Shown here: piece by piece, positions 9,586 to 23,200 of the stretch
Position numbering within the stretch: the stretch's first letter is position 1
Layout of the letters: every line of letters starts with the position of its first letter
From: Paucibacter sp. PLA-PC-4
Lineage (GTDB): Bacteria; Pseudomonadota; Gammaproteobacteria; Burkholderiales; Burkholderiaceae_C
Reading direction: 5' to 3'
NCBI RefSeq assembly: GCF_026241155.1
Contig: NZ_JAPFGP010000004.1
Span: 62,001 to 126,000, forward strand
Length of the DNA stretch: 64,000 bases
Translations under genes and position numbers: made by a program
The notes under the pieces: generated by a model
What the model was told of the DNA's origin: nothing
Seen by the model: the letters and a program-made list of their open reading frames with translations, nothing else
Database searches by the model: none

Positions 9586-10524
9586 GTGGTTAGCAAGAAC
9601 AAGCCTCTTATCGTGATCCTGGGCACCGGCGGCACGATTGCTGGCCAGGCTGGCACGGCCTCCGACAACGTCGGCTACAAAGCCGCCCAACTGGGCGTAG
9701 AAGATCTGGTGTTGGCGGTGCCGCCGCTGGCGCAGCGGGCACTAGAGGCCGAGCAAGTGGCCCAGATCGACAGCAAGGACATGGATTTCACCACCTGGCA
9801 GCGGCTGGCCGAGCGCGTGGCCCACCATCTCGCGCGTGACGATGTGGCCGGGATCGTGATCACCCATGGCACCGATACGTTGGAAGAGACGGCATATTTC
9901 CTCCACCGCGTGCTGGCGCCGCGCAAACCCGTGGTGTTGACGGCTGCGATGCGACCGGCAACGGCCCTGCAGACGGATGGGCCGCAGAACCTGCTCGATG
10001 CCGTCAGCGTTGCAAGTGATGAACGCTCGCAAGGCGTACTCACCGTGTTTGCGGGTGGCGTTCATGGGGCCGAGCAAATCCGCAAGGTACACAGCTACAA
10101 GGTCGATGCCTTTGCTTCGAGCGACGGGGGCTTGGTCGCTGTCGTGGAAGAGGGGGTGCTGCGGCCCTTAGGCGCGTGGCCGGATGCGCAGGGTGGCGTC
10201 GGTTTGTCGCGTATTGGCAAGCCCCCTGCGGCCTGGCCACGCGTGCAGATCGTCCTGAACCACGTGGGCGCCGATGCTGCTGTCGTGCAGGCCTTGCTGG
10301 CCCAGGGCGTCGATGGTCTGGTGGTGGCCGGCACCGGCAATGGCACGCTATCGGTCGCGCTGGAGCAGAGCTTGCGAAGCGCCCAGCAGCAGGGAGTCAA
10401 GATTGTGCGCAGTACCCGCTGCGATGCTGGTCCAGTCACGCCAGCGGCTGCGTCCCTGCCCAGCGCCGGCGCGCTGAGCCCGGTCAAGGCGCGTATCGAG
10501 CTTTTGCTTGAATTGCTCGCCTGA
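9586..10524 (+). CDS. L-asparaginase
   Basis: Hydrolyses asparagine to aspartate and ammonia. The protein is about 312 residues from the GTG at 9586. Both family threonine signatures are visible: [10 protein letters not shown] near the N-terminus and [11 protein letters not shown] about 90 residues in. The GTG start is chosen because AGGA lies seven bases upstream; further upstream codons lack family similarity and overlap the SOS box. No signal peptide is seen from this start, so a cytoplasmic (type I-like) enzyme is likely, though this depends on the start. A GC-rich hairpin follows the stop. Confidence 0.9.
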   Translation: MVSKNKPLIVILGTGGTIAGQAGTASDNVGYKAAQLGVEDLVLAVPPLAQRALEAEQVAQIDSKDMDFTTWQRLAERVAHHLARDDVAGIVITHGTDTLEETAYFLHRVLAPRKPVVLTAAMRPATALQTDGPQNLLDAVSVASDERSQGVLTVFAGGVHGAEQIRKVHSYKVDAFASSDGGLVAVVEEGVLRPLGAWPDAQGGVGLSRIGKPPAAWPRVQIVLNHVGADAAVVQALLAQGVDGLVVAGTGNGTLSVALEQSLRSAQQQGVKIVRSTRCDAGPVTPAAASLPSAGALSPVKARIELLLELLA

Positions 10525-10533
10525 GAACGGCAA

Positions 10534-10551
10534 CGGGGGCCGTGGCCCCCG
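10534..10551. terminator. GC-rich hairpin between convergent asparaginase and ohr
   Basis: CGGGGGCC / GGCCCCCG with a two-base loop lies in the 46-base gap between two convergent genes. There is no long T-run on either side, so termination efficiency is uncertain; position suggests a bidirectional terminator. Confidence 0.5.
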
Positions 10552-10570
10552 CTTGAAACGAACAAGGTGA

Positions 10571-10996
10571 TTAGACGATGGTCAGGCTCACGTCGATGTT
10601 GCCGCGCGTTGCATTGGAGTATGGGCAGACCTGGTGGGCGGCGGCCACCAAGGCTTCGGCCTGGCTGCGCTCCAGACCCGGCAGGCTGATCTTCATGGCG
10701 ACCTGGATGCCGAAGCCGGCGGGAATTGGGCCAATGCCCACTTCAGAGGTGATGGACACATCGGCCGGCACAGCGATCTTGATCTTGCCGGCCACGGCCT
10801 TCATCGCGCCGATGAAACAGGCCGAGTAGCCGGCAGCGAACATCTGTTCAGGGTTGGTGCCCGAACCGCCGGCGCCGCCCAGTTCCTTCGGCGTGCTCAG
10901 CGTAACGCTCAGTGCGCCGTCGGACGAGGAAGCCTTGCCTTCACGACCGCCGGTGGCGGTGGCGGTGGCGGTGTAGAGAACTTTATCGAGTGCCAT
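10571..10996 (-). CDS. ohr: Organic hydroperoxide resistance protein Ohr
   Basis: Ohr is a thiol peroxidase of the OsmC fold that reduces organic and fatty-acid hydroperoxides, using lipoyl groups as reductant. The 141-residue protein has both catalytic cysteines: C60 in GYSACFIGA and C124 in [13 protein letters not shown]. The latter sequence is the Ohr-specific C-terminal signature that separates Ohr from OsmC. It lies 11 bases downstream of ohrR on the same strand, so the two are probably co-transcribed. Confidence 0.96.
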   Translation of the reverse strand: MALDKVLYTATATATGGREGKASSSDGALSVTLSTPKELGGAGGSGTNPEQMFAAGYSACFIGAMKAVAGKIKIAVPADVSITSEVGIGPIPAGFGIQVAMKISLPGLERSQAEALVAAAHQVCPYSNATRGNIDVSLTIV

Positions 10997-11007
10997 GGTG
11001 CGTGTTC

Positions 11008-11505
11008 CTATAAGGAGTGGTGGTTGAGCGAAGAAAGGTTGGCGCCGGAGAGCTGCTTGCGCAGCTCATGCAGGCGTCGGGTCAGGGAGACGAGCTCATC
11101 GAGCGAGCAGGCGCTGGCGCAGGCGAGCTGGGGCGGAATGCCCACGGCCTGGGCTTTCAGTGCGCGGCCGGCATCGCTGAGGAAGATATCGACGCGGCGC
11201 TCGTCGTCCTGGGCGCGGCGGCGGTTGATCAATGCGCCGGCCTCTAGACGTTTGAGCAAGGGAGTCAGGGTGCCGGAGTCCAACGAGAGCCGCTGGCCCA
11301 GGGTGGAAACGCTGATGCCGTCCGCTTCCCAAAGCACCAACATCACCAGGTATTGGGGGTAGGTCAGGCCCAAGGGCTCCAGCAGGGGCTTGTAGAGCTT
11401 GGTCATGGCCAGCGAGCTGGCGTACAGCGCGAAGCACAGCTGCTGGTCCAGCTGCAGCCATTGCTCGGCCTTGCTCGGTGCTGCGGTGGTCTTGTTGCGT
11501 GGCAT
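11008..11505 (-). CDS. ohrR: MarR-family organic peroxide sensor OhrR
   Basis: OhrR represses ohr and releases DNA when a reactive cysteine is oxidised by organic peroxide. The 165-residue product starts at the ATG at 11505; a TTG seven codons upstream is possible but would overlap the operator. The sensing cysteine is visible at residue 24 in QQLCFALYA. The winged helix follows ([27 protein letters not shown]), with the [10 protein letters not shown] wing. A perfect palindrome lies 17 bases upstream of the start. Confidence 0.94.
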   Translation of the reverse strand: MPRNKTTAAPSKAEQWLQLDQQLCFALYASSLAMTKLYKPLLEPLGLTYPQYLVMLVLWEADGISVSTLGQRLSLDSGTLTPLLKRLEAGALINRRRAQDDERRVDIFLSDAGRALKAQAVGIPPQLACASACSLDELVSLTRRLHELRKQLSGANLSSLNHHSL

Positions 11506-11521
11506 GGGTGATAATGTATTC

Positions 11522-11536
11522 TGCAATTAAATTGCA
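11522..11536. promoter_or_regulatory. OhrR operator-like palindrome
   Basis: TGCAATT-A-AATTGCA is a perfect 15-base palindrome. It closely resembles known OhrR boxes (AT-rich core with TTGxAATT-type arms). It lies between the ohrR start and the divergent DUF1304 gene, where it could control both. A second, imperfect repeat AACTTAAA...ATTCAAGTT follows at about 11539-11561. Confidence 0.75.
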
Positions 11537-11572
11537 CACAACTTAAATGGTTATTCAAGTTAGGGAGACGAG

Positions 11573-11926
11573 ATGACGTTGATAGCGAACCTGCTAGTGG
11601 CCCTGGTGGCCGCCCTGCATCTGTATTTTCTGGTGCTGGAGATGTTCTACTGGACCAAACCGCTGGGCCGCAAGGTCTTCAGACTGACACCCGAATTCGC
11701 TGAGGCGAGCAAGACCCTGGCCGCCAACCAGGGTCTCTACAACGGCTTTCTGAGTGCGGGCCTGCTCTGGGGTCTGGCGAGCGGCAACACCGCGAACCAG
11801 CTCTTCTTCCTGGGCTGCGTCGTGGTTGCGGGCGTCTATGGCGCGGCCACCGTCGGCAAGAAGATCCTTTTCGTGCAGGCCTTGCCGGCGGCGCTGGCGA
11901 TCGCGGCCGTACTGGTTGCGCGCTGA
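11573..11926 (+). CDS. DUF1304 family membrane protein
   Basis: A 117-residue hydrophobic protein with about four membrane helices. The start MTLIANLLVALVAALHLYFLVLEMF and the FLVLEMFYW block are typical of DUF1304. Function is unknown. AGGGAGACGAG just before the ATG gives a strong ribosome site. It is divergent from ohrR across the operator-like palindrome, so a role in the same peroxide response is plausible but inferred from position. Confidence 0.85.
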   Translation: MTLIANLLVALVAALHLYFLVLEMFYWTKPLGRKVFRLTPEFAEASKTLAANQGLYNGFLSAGLLWGLASGNTANQLFFLGCVVVAGVYGAATVGKKILFVQALPAALAIAAVLVAR

Positions 11927-11939
11927 CAGGGTAGAAGAC

Positions 11940-13918
11940 TCAAGCGGCGGCCTGAATCGCGTCGACCTGCGCGCTCAGTTCCAGCCAGCGCAGCTCCGCA
12001 GCCTCCAATTCATCATGGATGGCTTTCAACCGCTTGCCTAGTTCGGCGATCTGGACCGGCGTGGAGCTGCCGGCAGCCAGCTGGGCTTCCAGCGCACTGC
12101 GCTCATCGGCCAGTTGATTGAGCTTGGCGTCGATGCCTTCCATTTCCTTGCGCATTGGTTTGGTCTGCTCGGCCAGGCGCTGGCGAGCCTGGCCACTGGC
12201 CTTGCGGTCCTCGCGAGCAGCGACGCTCGCGGGCGCGGGGGCAGCCGTGACCACCGGAGCAGGCGCTGCGGCAGCGGGCAGCTTTGCGGCCTTCTTGGCG
12301 GCCTCTTTGGCAGCTTTGGCGGCCTCTTTGGACTGATCCAGCAGCCACTTCTGGTAGTCGTCCAAGTCACCGTCAAACGGGCCGACCACGCCCTTGCTGA
12401 CGAGCCAGAACTCGTCGCAGACCTCGCGCAGCAGGGCGCGGTCATGGCTGACCAGCATCACCGTGCCCTCGAACTCGTTGAGCGCCATCGACAGCGCCTC
12501 GCGGGTGTTCAGGTCCAGATGGTTGGTTGGCTCGTCCAGCAGTAGCAAGTTTGGGCGCTGCCAGACCAGCATGGCGAGCACCAGCCGCGCCTTCTCACCG
12601 CCTGACAGGCTGCCGACCTGTTGGTTGACCATTTCGCCGACAAAGCGGAACTGGCCCAGGAAGTCACGCAGCTCTTGCTCACGCGCGCCGGGACTCACCT
12701 CCTTGGCCAAGCGGATCATGTGCGACAGCGGACCCTCTTCGGGCCGCAACACGTCCATTTCCTGCTGCGCGAAGTAGCCGATCGACAGGCCCTTGCCCTC
12801 GGTGATCTTGCCGCCCATCGCACGCTGCATGCGCGCCACCGTCTTCACCACCGTGGACTTGCCCTGGCCGTTGGCTCCCAGAATGCCTATGCGCTGGCCG
12901 GCCAGCACGGAGCGGTTGATGCCGCGCACGATAATGTTCTCGACGCCCTCAACCTCGTAACCACAGGCCACCTCGTCGAACATCAGCATCGGGTTGGGCA
13001 GACTGACCGGCTCGCGGAACTCGAAGCTGAAATCGGCCGAAGCCAGCACCGGCGCCAGCTTCTCCATGCGCTCCAGCGCCTTAACCCGGCTTTGCGCCTG
13101 CTTGGCCTTGCTGGCCTTGGCTTTGAAGCGGTCGATGAACTTCTGCAGGTGTGCGATGCGGTCCTGCTGCTTGCCGAAAGCGGCCTGCTGCAAAACCATA
13201 CGCTCAGCCCGCATCGACTCGAAGGCCGTGTAGTTGCCGCCGTAACGCATCAGCTTGGCCTCATCCAGATGCAGGGTCACCTTGGTAATAGCATCTAGGA
13301 ACTCGCGGTCATGGCTGATGATGATCAGCGTGCCTTCGTAGCGCTGCAACCAGGCCTCCAGCCAGACCAGTGCGTCCAGATCCAGGTGGTTGGTCGGCTC
13401 ATCCAGCAGCATCAGATCGGCAGGGCACATCAGCGCCCGCGCCAGCTGCAAGCGCATGCGCCAGCCGCCCGAGAAGCTGTTGACAGGCGCGTCGACCTGT
13501 TCGCCCTTGAAGCCCAGGCCCATCAACAGGGCTTGCGCGCGCGGCTTGGCATCGAAAGCACCGGCATCCATCAGCAAGGCATGGGCATCGGCCATCGCGT
13601 GGCCGTCCTCGGCCGCTTCCGCTTCGGCCAAAGCCTGGCGTGCCGCCATCAGGCGGATGTCGCCTTCCAGCACATAGTCGGTGGCCGGCATCTCGGTCTC
13701 GGGCATGTTCTGGGCGACCTCGCCGACGGCCCATTGGCGCGGAATGTCGACCTCGCCCTTGTCGCTTTGCAGGCGGTCGGTCAGCAGCGCAAACAGGCTG
13801 GACTTGCCGGCGCCGTTGCGGCCGACCAGGCCGATTTTTTCGCCCGGCTGCAGGGTGACGCTGGCGTCATCGAGAACGATCTTGGTGCCGCGACGCAGCG
13901 TGATGTTACGCAGCGTGA

Positions 13919-13922
<4 letters not shown>
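11940..13922 (-). CDS. yheS: ABC-F family ATPase (YheS-like)
   Basis: ABC-F proteins bind the ribosomal E site and ease stalled translation; they have no membrane domain. The 660-residue product has two ATPase cassettes. The first has Walker A GRNGAGKS at residues 34-41 and signature NSFSGGWRMRL. The second has GANGQGKST and signature GSLSGGEKARL. Both have LLLDEPTNHLDL Walker B motifs, with a charged linker between them. The C-terminus is an alanine/proline-rich region plus a predicted coiled coil. The layout closely matches E. coli YheS. The start overlaps the prmB stop by four bases. Confidence 0.93.
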
Positions 13923-17096
<3,174 letters not shown>

Positions 17097-17121
17097 GCCG
17101 GTGCTCCCCGTAGTCGCCCGA

Positions 17122-17940
17122 TCAGGCGCGCAGCAGATCGTTGATGCTGGTCTTGGCGCGGGTGCCGGCGTCGACCTTCTTAACGATGATGGCGGCGTAC
17201 AGGCTGTACTTGCCGTCATTCTTTGGCAGCGAGCCGCTGATCACGACCGAGCCGGCCGGCACACGACCATAGGACACCGTATCGGTCTCGCGGTCATAGA
17301 TCGGTGTGCTCTGGCCGATGTAGACGCCCATCGAGATCACCGAGTTCTCCTCGACGATCACGCCCTCGACCACCTCAGAGCGGGCGCCGATGAAGCAGTT
17401 GTCCTCAATGATGGTCGGATTGGCCTGCAACGGCTCCAGCACGCCGCCGATGCCGACGCCGCCGCTCAGGTGCACGTTCTTGCCGATCTGGGCGCAGGAG
17501 CCGACGGTGGCCCAGGTATCCACCATCGTGCCTTCATCGACATAAGCGCCGATGTTCACGTAGCTGGGCATCAGGATCACATTCTTAGCCTGGAAGCTGC
17601 CGCGGCGCGCGACGGCCGGTGGCACGACGCGCACACCCGTGGCACGGATGGCGGCCTCGTCCATCTGGCCGTATTTGCTGGGTACCTTGTCGAAGAAGGT
17701 CAGGGCGCCATCACCCATCAGCTGGTTATCGTTCAGACGGAAGGACAGCAGCACGGCTTTCTTGACCCACTGGTGCACAGTCCACTGGCCCACGGCCTGG
17801 CGCTCGGCCACGCGCAGGCGACCCGCGTCCAGTTCGGCGATCACATGTTCGACGGCCTCGCGCACAGCGCCAGTGCTGCCGGTGTTCAGGGAGGCGCGGT
17901 CTTCCCAGGCCTGTTCGATGGTGGTCTGCAGTTGCGTCAT
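17122..17940 (-). CDS. dapD: Tetrahydrodipicolinate N-succinyltransferase
   Basis: DapD transfers succinyl from succinyl-CoA to tetrahydrodipicolinate in the lysine/DAP pathway. The 272-residue protein shows the left-handed beta-helix hexapeptide repeats in the second half ([28 protein letters not shown] and onward, broken up here for length only by reading). The [22 protein letters not shown] block is typical. It lies 25 bases before the PilU-like gene and five bases after the dapC stop. Confidence 0.96.
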   Translation of the reverse strand: MTQLQTTIEQAWEDRASLNTGSTGAVREAVEHVIAELDAGRLRVAERQAVGQWTVHQWVKKAVLLSFRLNDNQLMGDGALTFFDKVPSKYGQMDEAAIRATGVRVVPPAVARRGSFQAKNVILMPSYVNIGAYVDEGTMVDTWATVGSCAQIGKNVHLSGGVGIGGVLEPLQANPTIIEDNCFIGARSEVVEGVIVEENSVISMGVYIGQSTPIYDRETDTVSYGRVPAGSVVISGSLPKNDGKYSLYAAIIVKKVDAGTRAKTSINDLLRA

Positions 17941-17945
17941 TTTGT

Positions 17946-19166
17946 TCAGAGCGATTGCTTGAAGAGAGATGTGAATTCGGCGATGCGCTGAGCGGCTTCA
18001 ACGCATTCTGATACTTCGGCCACCAGGGCCATGCGGATGCGGCCAGCGCCGGGATTGACACCGTGGGCCTCGCGGGCCAGCAAGCTGCCGGGCAGCACCG
18101 CAACATTGTATTGAGCCAGCAGTTGCTGGGCGAATCCGATGTCGTCACCGCCAGGGACGGCCGCCCACAGATAAAAGCCTGCGTCAGGCAGGGCCACGTC
18201 CAGCACGGCCGACAGGATGGTCGTCACCTGCGCGAACTTGGCGCGGTACTGCTCACGGTTCGCGACCACATGGGCCTCGTCGTTCCAGGCAGCGATGCTG
18301 GCGGCCTGGACGATGGGGCTCATCGCGCTGCCGTGATAGGTGCGATAGAGCAGAAACTTCTTGATGATGGCGGCGTCGCCGGCCACGAAGCCCGAGCGCA
18401 TTCCCGGGACGTTTGAGCGCTTGGACAGGCTGGTGAAGGCGATCAGATTGCGGAAGTCGCTGCGACCCAGCTTGACCGCTGCCTCCAGGCCGCCGAGCGG
18501 CGCCTCATCACGGAAATAGATCTCTGAATAGCACTCGTCGGACGCAATCACAAAGCCGTGCTTGTCGCTCAGCTCGAACAGCATACGCCACTCGTCCAGC
18601 GGCATCACCGCACCGGTAGGATTACCAGGCGAGCAGACATAGAGCAGCTGGGTACGGGCCCAAGTCGCAGCGTCGATCTCGGCCCAGCTGGCGGCGAAAT
18701 TTCGGGCCGGGTCGCTATTTGCGAAGGCGGTCTGCGCGCCGGCCAACAGCGCCGCGCCCTCGTAGATCTGATAGAAGGGATTCGGGCACACGACGGTGGC
18801 ACCGGGGCGCGTCGGGTCGATCACGGTCTGCGCCAGCGCAAACAGGGCCTCGCGCGAACCGTTGACCGGCAGCACCTGGCTGGCCGGATCCAGGCTCAGC
18901 GCGTAGCGGCGCCGGATCCAGGCACAAAGGGCTTCGCGCAGCGCCGGCTCGCCAGCGGTAGCCGGGTAGCCGGACAGGCCCTTGAGGCTGGCCATCAAGG
19001 CCTCCTCGATCAGTTTTGGGGCCGGGTGCTTGGGCTCACCGATGCCCAGGCTGATGGCGCGGTAGGCCGGGTTGGGCGTGATGCCCTTCATCAGCGCACG
19101 CAGGCGCTCGAAGGGGTAGGGATGGAGCTTGTCCAGCAAAGGGTTGTGCATGTTGGTGCGGATCAT
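17946..19166 (-). CDS. dapC: N-succinyldiaminopimelate aminotransferase
   Basis: DapC converts N-succinyl-2-amino-6-ketopimelate to N-succinyl-DAP with glutamate, using PLP. The 406-residue fold type I aminotransferase has the PLP-lysine motif [14 protein letters not shown], the NPTGAV block and the [12 protein letters not shown] block containing the Asp and Tyr that contact the cofactor. The start at 19166 overlaps the upstream SET gene stop (ATGA). A second Met is five codons in. dapC, dapD and dapE together in one operon support DapC over other class I aminotransferases. Confidence 0.93.
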   Translation of the reverse strand: MIRTNMHNPLLDKLHPYPFERLRALMKGITPNPAYRAISLGIGEPKHPAPKLIEEALMASLKGLSGYPATAGEPALREALCAWIRRRYALSLDPASQVLPVNGSREALFALAQTVIDPTRPGATVVCPNPFYQIYEGAALLAGAQTAFANSDPARNFAASWAEIDAATWARTQLLYVCSPGNPTGAVMPLDEWRMLFELSDKHGFVIASDECYSEIYFRDEAPLGGLEAAVKLGRSDFRNLIAFTSLSKRSNVPGMRSGFVAGDAAIIKKFLLYRTYHGSAMSPIVQAASIAAWNDEAHVVANREQYRAKFAQVTTILSAVLDVALPDAGFYLWAAVPGGDDIGFAQQLLAQYNVAVLPGSLLAREAHGVNPGAGRIRMALVAEVSECVEAAQRIAEFTSLFKQSL

Positions 19167-19588
19167 AGCCAGCCCAGGCAGCCGCTCTGGGCGCAGCGGC
19201 AGGCCAGCCGGCCTTCGTGATGGGTGGCGCCGTAGTCAACGGTGATCTCTTCGCCGGGGGCGATATCGCGAAGCGCCACGAACTCGATGCTGCCTTGCGC
19301 CAGACTGATCTGGGCGTTCGGGCGGCAGCTATGGTTGGTGAAGCGCAGCGCGTCTTCGGACCGGGTCGCGTCGATCGCACGGCTGTCGCTGATCTCCACC
19401 AGCATGATGCGTTGCCGCCCGACCACCCGGCGCCGGCCCTCGGCCACTGTGACAGGCTCGCCGGTCAGCGCACCGATGCGCACGGCCGCCAACACCGCAT
19501 CGGTGGCGAACACACCATAGCCGTCAATGCGGCTGCGCCGCACCGTCACAGCGACGGATAGATTGGCCGAGCTGGTCGCGAAGCTCAA
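19163..19588 (-). CDS. SET-domain lysine methyltransferase-like protein
   Basis: A small protein of about 141 residues consisting almost only of a SET domain, which in other proteins transfers methyl from SAM to protein lysine. Visible motifs are SRIDGYGVFA (N-SET glycine block), RFTNHSCRPNAQI (the NHSCxPN cofactor motif) and GEEITVDYG, followed by CRCAQSGCLGW, a post-SET-like cysteine cluster. The start is uncertain: a TTG at 19588 is given; GTG at 19549 is an alternative. A longer frame would overlap queF. The substrate is unknown. It overlaps dapC by four bases. Confidence 0.82.
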   Translation of the reverse strand: MSFATSSANLSVAVTVRRSRIDGYGVFATDAVLAAVRIGALTGEPVTVAEGRRRVVGRQRIMLVEISDSRAIDATRSEDALRFTNHSCRPNAQISLAQGSIEFVALRDIAPGEEITVDYGATHHEGRLACRCAQSGCLGWL

Positions 19589-19598
19589 GCAGACAGAC

Positions 19599-20108
19599 TC
19601 AGCGCAGCAGGCCGGACTCGAAGCCGTGTGCGGGCAGGTCGACGCGGGGCGCCGGCTTCCAGCCCTTTTTGCGGTGCTCAGTAACCACATTGGTGTAGAT
19701 GCCGCCGCGCACGTACCACTTGGCCGTGATGCGAATGAAGCGCGGGTCAGTGACCTTGATGATGTCCTCCATGATGGTGTTCGTCACCTTCTCGTGGAAC
19801 GCGCCTTCGTGGCGGTAGCTCCAAAAGTACATCTTGAGGCTCTTCAACTCGACGCAGAGCTTGTCGGCGATCATATCGATCGTGAAGTGCGCAAAGTCGG
19901 GCTGGCCAGTCAGCGGGCAGTGGCAGGTGAACTCCGGCACCTGAAACTGGATCACGTAGTCGCGCTGCGGCGCCGGGTTCGGGAACACATGCAGTTCCTT
20001 GCTGGGGGCCGAGGGCGGGTTCGGCGGCATCGCACGCTGCTTGGGCGCGGCAGTCTTGACGGCAGTCTTGCGGGCCGGCTTGGCGGCGGCGGTGGTGGTC
20101 TTGGCCAT
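19599..20108 (-). CDS. queF: NADPH-dependent 7-cyano-7-deazaguanine reductase
   Basis: QueF reduces preQ0 to preQ1 in queuosine synthesis. From the ATG at 20108 it has 169 residues. The catalytic cysteine is Cys64 in TCHCPLTGQPD, followed by the FAHF block; the SLKMYFWSYRHEGAFHE region contains the nucleotide-binding motif of single-domain (YkvM-type) QueF. The first 30 residues are an Ala/Lys/Pro-rich extension (MAKTTTAAAKPARK...) not needed for the fold. It is the first gene of the leftward run that ends with yheS. Confidence 0.94.
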   Translation of the reverse strand: MAKTTTAAAKPARKTAVKTAAPKQRAMPPNPPSAPSKELHVFPNPAPQRDYVIQFQVPEFTCHCPLTGQPDFAHFTIDMIADKLCVELKSLKMYFWSYRHEGAFHEKVTNTIMEDIIKVTDPRFIRITAKWYVRGGIYTNVVTEHRKKGWKPAPRVDLPAHGFESGLLR

Positions 20109-20196
20109 GGAATGAATCGATGCAGCGTGCCCGGGCCGAGGCCCAGGAACGCAGTGAAAAGAGGAAGGGGCGAATGGTATCATCCGACCCTGCCAG

Positions 20197-20218
20197 AAGC
20201 CCCGACGAAGGGGCTTTT
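20197..20218 (+). terminator. Hairpin with T-run in the smc leader
   Basis: AAGCCCC / GGGGCTT with a six-base loop (GACGAA) is followed by TTCT. It lies about 34 bases before the smc start, in the sense direction. A TATCAT hexamer at 20178-20183 could be a -10 box just upstream. It could be an attenuator in the smc leader or the end of a very short transcript. Confidence 0.5.
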
Positions 20219-20251
20219 CTGTAAATAAATCAATGGTTTAGCCCCGCATCC

Positions 20252-23200
20252 ATGCGCCTGAATTCGATCAAGCTCTCGGGCTTTAAGTCCTTTGCAGAGC
20301 CGACCGTCTTCCAGTTGCCCGGCCAGCTGGTAGGCGTGGTCGGACCTAACGGCTGCGGCAAGTCCAACATCATGGATGCCGTGCGCTGGGTGCTGGGCGA
20401 GAGCAAAGCCAGCGAGCTGCGCGGCGAGTCGATGCAGGATGTGATCTTCAATGGCTCGGGAAATCGCAAGCCCGCCAGCCGCGCCAGCGTCGAACTGGTG
20501 TTCAGCAACGAGGATGCGCGCGCGGGCGGCCAGTGGAACCAGTTCGCCGAGATCGCTGTCAAGCGCGTGCTGACGCGCGACGGGACCAGCAGCTACTTCA
20601 TTAACAACCAGCCGGTGCGCCGCCGCGATGTGCAGGACGTGTTCCTCGGCACCGGCTTAGGGCCGCGCGCCTACGCCATCATCGGCCAAGGCACGATCTC
20701 CCGCATCATCGAGAGCAAGCCCGAAGAGATGCGCATGTTCCTGGAGGAAGCCGCAGGCGTCTCCAAGTACAAGGAACGTCGCCGCGAAACCGAGAACCGG
20801 CTCAAGGACACGCGCGAGAACCTGACCCGGGTCGATGACATCCTGCGGGAGCTCAACAACAATCTTGACAAGCTGGAAAAACAGGCTGAGGTCGCCGCCA
20901 GCTATCGCGGCCTGCAGGACAGCGGCACACTGAAGTTGCACCAGCTCTGGTTTCTGAAGCACCGTGACGCCACCGGCGAGCAGGCCCGTGTCAAGACCGA
21001 GCATTTGGAAGCTGTCAATGCGCTGGAGTCGCGTGTCGCCGAGCTGCGCCAGGTCGAGGCCGAGCTGGAGACGGTACGCCAGGCCCACTACGCGGCCGGC
21101 GACGAGCTGCATGCCTCGCAGGGACGGATGGCCGAAGCTCAATTGGAGGTCAGCCGGCTGGAGGAGCGCATCCGCTATGTTGTTGAAGGCCGCACGCGCG
21201 TCGAGTCGCGCTTGGCCGAGCTGCAGGCGCAAAACCAACAATGGCAGGAGCGCTCCGAGCAGGCCCAAGCCGAGCTCGAGACGATCGCCGAGCAGATCGC
21301 GGCGGCCGAGGAACAGAGCGAGATCCTGACCGCCCAGGCCGAGGAGCAGGGCGGCAATCTGCCCAACGCCGAGGACGCGGTGCGCTCGGCGCAAGTCAAG
21401 GCCAATGAACAACGCACGATCGTTGTCCAGGTGCAGCAGCAGATCCAGGTGCTAGCGGCGGAGAGCCGCAGCATTGACGAGCAGTCGCGCCAGTTGCGCG
21501 GCCGCCGCGAGCGCTTGGCCACCGAGCGCCAAGGTCTGGCCGCGCCTGACGCTCAAGCGCTCGCCGATCTAAAGCGTCAGAGCGAAGCTGCCGACGAGGC
21601 CCGCGACCTGGCCGATGCACGCTTGCATGAGCTGCAGGATCAGGCACCTCGTCTGGACGAGCTGCGCAGCCAGGCCCAGGCCGATGCCAATGCCCAGCAG
21701 TCGCGCCAGTCCGACCTGTCGGCCCGTCTCGATGCCTTGCGGGCGTTGCAGGAAAAGGTCCAGACTGAGGGCAAGCTCAAGCCCTGGCTGGCTCGGCACG
21801 GGCTAGACGGCCTGCAAGGCCTGTGGACCCGGCTGCACATCAAGCCCGGCTGGGAAAACGCGCTCGAAGCGGCGCTGCGCGAACGCCTGGGCGCCCTCTC
21901 GGTGGGCCGCCTGGAGATGGTACGTGCCTTCGCGGCCGATGCGCCGCCGGCCCGGCTGGCTTTTTATTCCCCGCCCACCGCAAGCATCGTCAACACGCAT
22001 GAAACGCTGGCACGCCTCAGCGATCTGTTGCGGCTCGACGATGTGGGGCTGAAAGCGTTGTTGAATGACTGGCTCGAAGGCGTGTATATCGCCGACTCGC
22101 TAGACGAGGCCCTGACCAAGCGCGACAGGCTGGCCCACGGGGAGGTCATCATGACGGCAGCCGGCCATGCGGTCAGCCAGTTCGCGGTCAGCTTCTACGC
22201 GCCAGATTCCGAACAGGCCGGCATGCTAGCGCGGGCACAGGAGATCGAGCATCTGGTGCTGGAACTTCGCGCACAACAGCTGATCGCAGAGGAATCGAAG
22301 AGCCAATTGGTGCGAGCCGAGGCCGGCTATACCGAGGCCTCCCAGCGCCTGCTCGGGCTGCGCCGCGAGGCCAGCGAAACCCAGACACGCGCTCACCAGC
22401 TACATGTCGAGCTGCTGCGTCTGTCGCAGCAGGCCGAGGCCGCCAGCAGCCGGCGCAGCCAACTGGAAGACGAGCTGTCCGAGATCGACGCTCAGTCCGA
22501 GGAGCTGCAGGAACGCCGCATCACCGGCGAGGCCCGCTTCGAGGAGCTGGATATGCAGCTGGCGACCACGCAAGAACGCCATGCCGAGCTCGACGATGCC
22601 GTCATTACCGCAGAACGCAAGCTCGCCGAGGCTCGCGAGCAACTGCGCGGCCTTGAGCGCCGTGCCCAGGAAGCACAGTTCAGCGCCCGCACCCTGGCTT
22701 CACGCCGCGGCGAGCTGCAGCGCAGCATTGAGACGGCGCAGCAGCAGGTGCTCGTCAACACCCAGTCTGCCGCCAGCTTGCAAGGTGAGCTGGACACGCT
22801 CAACGACGCGGCCGCCCAGGCCGGTCTGCAGGACGCGCTGGCGATCAAGCTCGAGCGGGAGAAGGAGTTGGCCGCTGTACGCAGCGGCTACGACGACCTG
22901 ACCCAGCGCCTGAAGCGCGCCGACGAGCAGCGACTGGAATTCGAGCGCAGCCTCGATCCCTTGCGCGAGCGACTGACCAAGCTGCAGCTCGAAGAGCAGG
23001 CGGCGGCGCTGGGCGGGGCGCAGTACATGGAGCAGTTGCTTGCGGCGGCTGTGGATCTGGAGGCGCTGGCCCGCAGCATCGAGGAGGGGCAGGTCAAGCT
23101 CTACGGCCTCCAAGGCGAGATCGACCGGATCAACCGCGATATCGCGGCGCTGGGTGCTGTCAATCTGGCCGCACTGGACGAGCTGACGGCGGCTCGCGAG

